Below are positions 4,194 to 5,106 of a stretch of 5,106 bases of DNA, piece by piece (the first letter of the stretch is position 1; every line of letters begins with the position of its first letter). Below the pieces are notes generated by a model that saw nothing but the letters and a program-made list of their open reading frames with translations, had not been told where the DNA came from and made no database searches. The position numbers and the translations under genes are program-made. Source of the DNA: JBBRWV01 sp038248985 (GTDB lineage Bacteria; Planctomycetota; Phycisphaerae; WQYP01); NCBI GenBank assembly GCA_038248985.1, contig JBBRWV010000179.1, positions 1 to 5,106 on the forward strand. Reading direction: 5' to 3'.

Positions 4194-5106
4194 ATGAAAA
4201 TTCTGGTCGTCGAAGACGACCTCGAAATAAATGAACTCCTCGGCGAATACCTGGCGCTCGAAAACATCCAACCCCTCTCCGCGATCACCGGGCAGGATGG
4301 CATACGCCTCGCCCAGACCCAGCACCCTGACGCCATCATCCTCGACCTCATGCTCCCCGACATCGACGGCTTCGAAGTCGCCCACACCCTCACCACCGCC
4401 CGCGCCACCTTCGACATCCCCATCGTCATCCTCTCCTGCATGAACCAAACCGCCGACCGCGAAAAAGGCTTCGACTCCGGCGCCCGCCACTACATGAACA
4501 AACCCTTCCTCCCCGATGACCTCCTCACCACCCTCCGCGCCGCCATCGAATGGCGCAAATCCCTCCCCTCCCGTTCCCCCTCCGGTCGCCTCACCCTCGG
4601 CACTCCCGAATCCGCTCCCGGCACCACTCTCTGCTCCCTCGGCATCTTCCTCCACGACCTCACCACCGACCTCTTCACCCACACCAAACTCCCTGATGAT
4701 CTCATCGCCCAGCGCCGCGCCGCCGTCGAAACTCTTCATGCCTGGGTCGAACGCTGGAACCGCGAACACGCCGCCGACCGTGGCGGCAAAACCCGCATCA
4801 TCCTCGACTACCGCATCCCCGCTCCCAGCGCCGCCACCCCTCCTGACTCCATGGAGTGGACTCTCACCGAAGCTGCCGGCCCCGGCATCCTCACTGACGC
4901 CTTCTTCAAAACACCCGCTCCCACCAGCACCGAAAAAATCCTCGGCTGGGGCGCCAGCATGCTCGGCAAATCCACCCCCTCCGATTCCCTCCTCCCCCCC
5001 CCCCAACCCTGGCTCGACCTCCTCCCCAAGTTTGGCGGCACCACCTACCAGCGCGACTCCAAGTCCCGCACCGTCCGCCGCATCAAAGCCACCCACGACC
5101 GCCACA
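4194..5106 (+). CDS. Response regulator: CheY-like receiver with an atypical C-terminal region (partial at 3' end)
   Basis: 304 codons are visible and the gene runs off the window. Residues 1-120 form a complete receiver domain: acidic pocket Glu7-Asp8-Asp9, phospho-acceptor Asp51 in IILDLMLPDIDGFEV, the switch Ser81 in PIVILSCM, Tyr100, and Lys103 in the MNKPF motif. It should accept a phosphoryl group from a histidine kinase, but no kinase is visible nearby. The remaining roughly 185 residues contain no winged-helix, helix-turn-helix, AAA+, GGDEF or EAL signature. Instead, a helical stretch (146-194, with LHDLTTDLF and AAVETLHAWVERWNREH) is followed by RIILDYRI (201-208), MEWTLTEAAGPGI (220-232) and FGGTTYQRDSKSRTVRRIKA (280-299). 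That order loosely parallels a GHKL/anti-sigma-type ATPase domain (N-box helix, beta strands, a D-x-GPG box, a last G-x-x-V-x-L-x-K strand), but the Asp of the G1 box is replaced and the N box is doubtful, so nucleotide binding is uncertain. The start is ATG 4194, with AAGGA 8 nt upstream. An 11-C run (4994-5004) encodes part of a proline stretch. Confidence 0.85.
   Translation, partial: MKILVVEDDLEINELLGEYLALENIQPLSAITGQDGIRLAQTQHPDAIILDLMLPDIDGFEVAHTLTTARATFDIPIVILSCMNQTADREKGFDSGARHYMNKPFLPDDLLTTLRAAIEWRKSLPSRSPSGRLTLGTPESAPGTTLCSLGIFLHDLTTDLFTHTKLPDDLIAQRRAAVETLHAWVERWNREHAADRGGKTRIILDYRIPAPSAATPPDSMEWTLTEAAGPGILTDAFFKTPAPTSTEKILGWGASMLGKSTPSDSLLPPPQPWLDLLPKFGGTTYQRDSKSRTVRRIKATHDRH
4994..5004 (+). 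repeat. Homopolymeric tract of 11 C within the response-regulator gene
   Basis: Eleven consecutive Cs encode the end of Leu267, Pro268-270 and the first base of Gln271. The protein stays coherent across it, so the present length is probably the in-frame one. Tracts of this length slip during replication and are also sequencing-error prone. Both alternative frames stay open to the end of the window, so the effect of a slip cannot be judged here. Confidence 0.75.

Noticed and set aside
3951..5105. Long Gly/Glu/Ala-rich open frame on the - strand
   Set aside because: It is the antisense shadow of the response regulator, produced by the C-rich codons of the + strand, and it also runs through the repeat array; the + strand product has a complete receiver domain.

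Overview
This window looks like chromosomal DNA from a GC-rich planctomycete-like bacterium, perhaps of the Phycisphaerae. The taxonomic guess is an inference. It rests on the extreme use of codons ending in C in every convincing gene (so the + strand is very C-rich and G-poor), the long C/T-rich spacers, the inconsistent presence of Shine-Dalgarno sequences, and the TTCGTG-type intergenic repeats, which I recall as common in Planctomycetes/Verrucomicrobia-type genomes. No database search was possible.

Left part (233-3037): three complete genes on the + strand in the same C-rich codon style, separated by 65 and 70 nt. They are a single-pass membrane-anchored protein of unknown function; rsmA (ksgA), the 16S rRNA adenine dimethyltransferase, with every hallmark motif intact; and a class IV (fold-type IV) PLP-dependent aminotransferase/lyase that could be a branched-chain or D-amino-acid aminotransferase or an aminodeoxychorismate lyase. 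Their spacing and common strand suggest cotranscription, although the products share no obvious pathway.

Middle part (3038-4193, 1156 bp): no intact gene. Its base composition and codon style differ sharply from the flanks. It opens with a clear relic of an MscS-family mechanosensitive channel: the end of TM3 and the start of the beta domain are readable, but a one-base frameshift breaks them, stops follow, and both ends of the gene are missing. After the relic come a bulged hairpin, a G-quadruplex-type G-rich run, a nested inverted repeat, a 14-nt tandem repeat, and then a tandem array of an approximately 127-bp unit packed with TTCGTG motifs. The array ends about 40 bp before a plausible promoter.

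Right part (4194-5106, running off the window): a response regulator with an intact CheY-like receiver domain and a roughly 200-residue C-terminal region that is not a standard DNA-binding output. It faintly resembles a degenerate GHKL/anti-sigma-type ATPase domain. An 11-C homopolymer lies inside its coding sequence.

No CRISPR array, rRNA, tRNA or intact transposase is visible. The parts most worth a second look are the MscS relic with its repeat-rich surroundings, the TTCGTG array next to the response-regulator promoter, and the unusual response-regulator output domain with its C tract.
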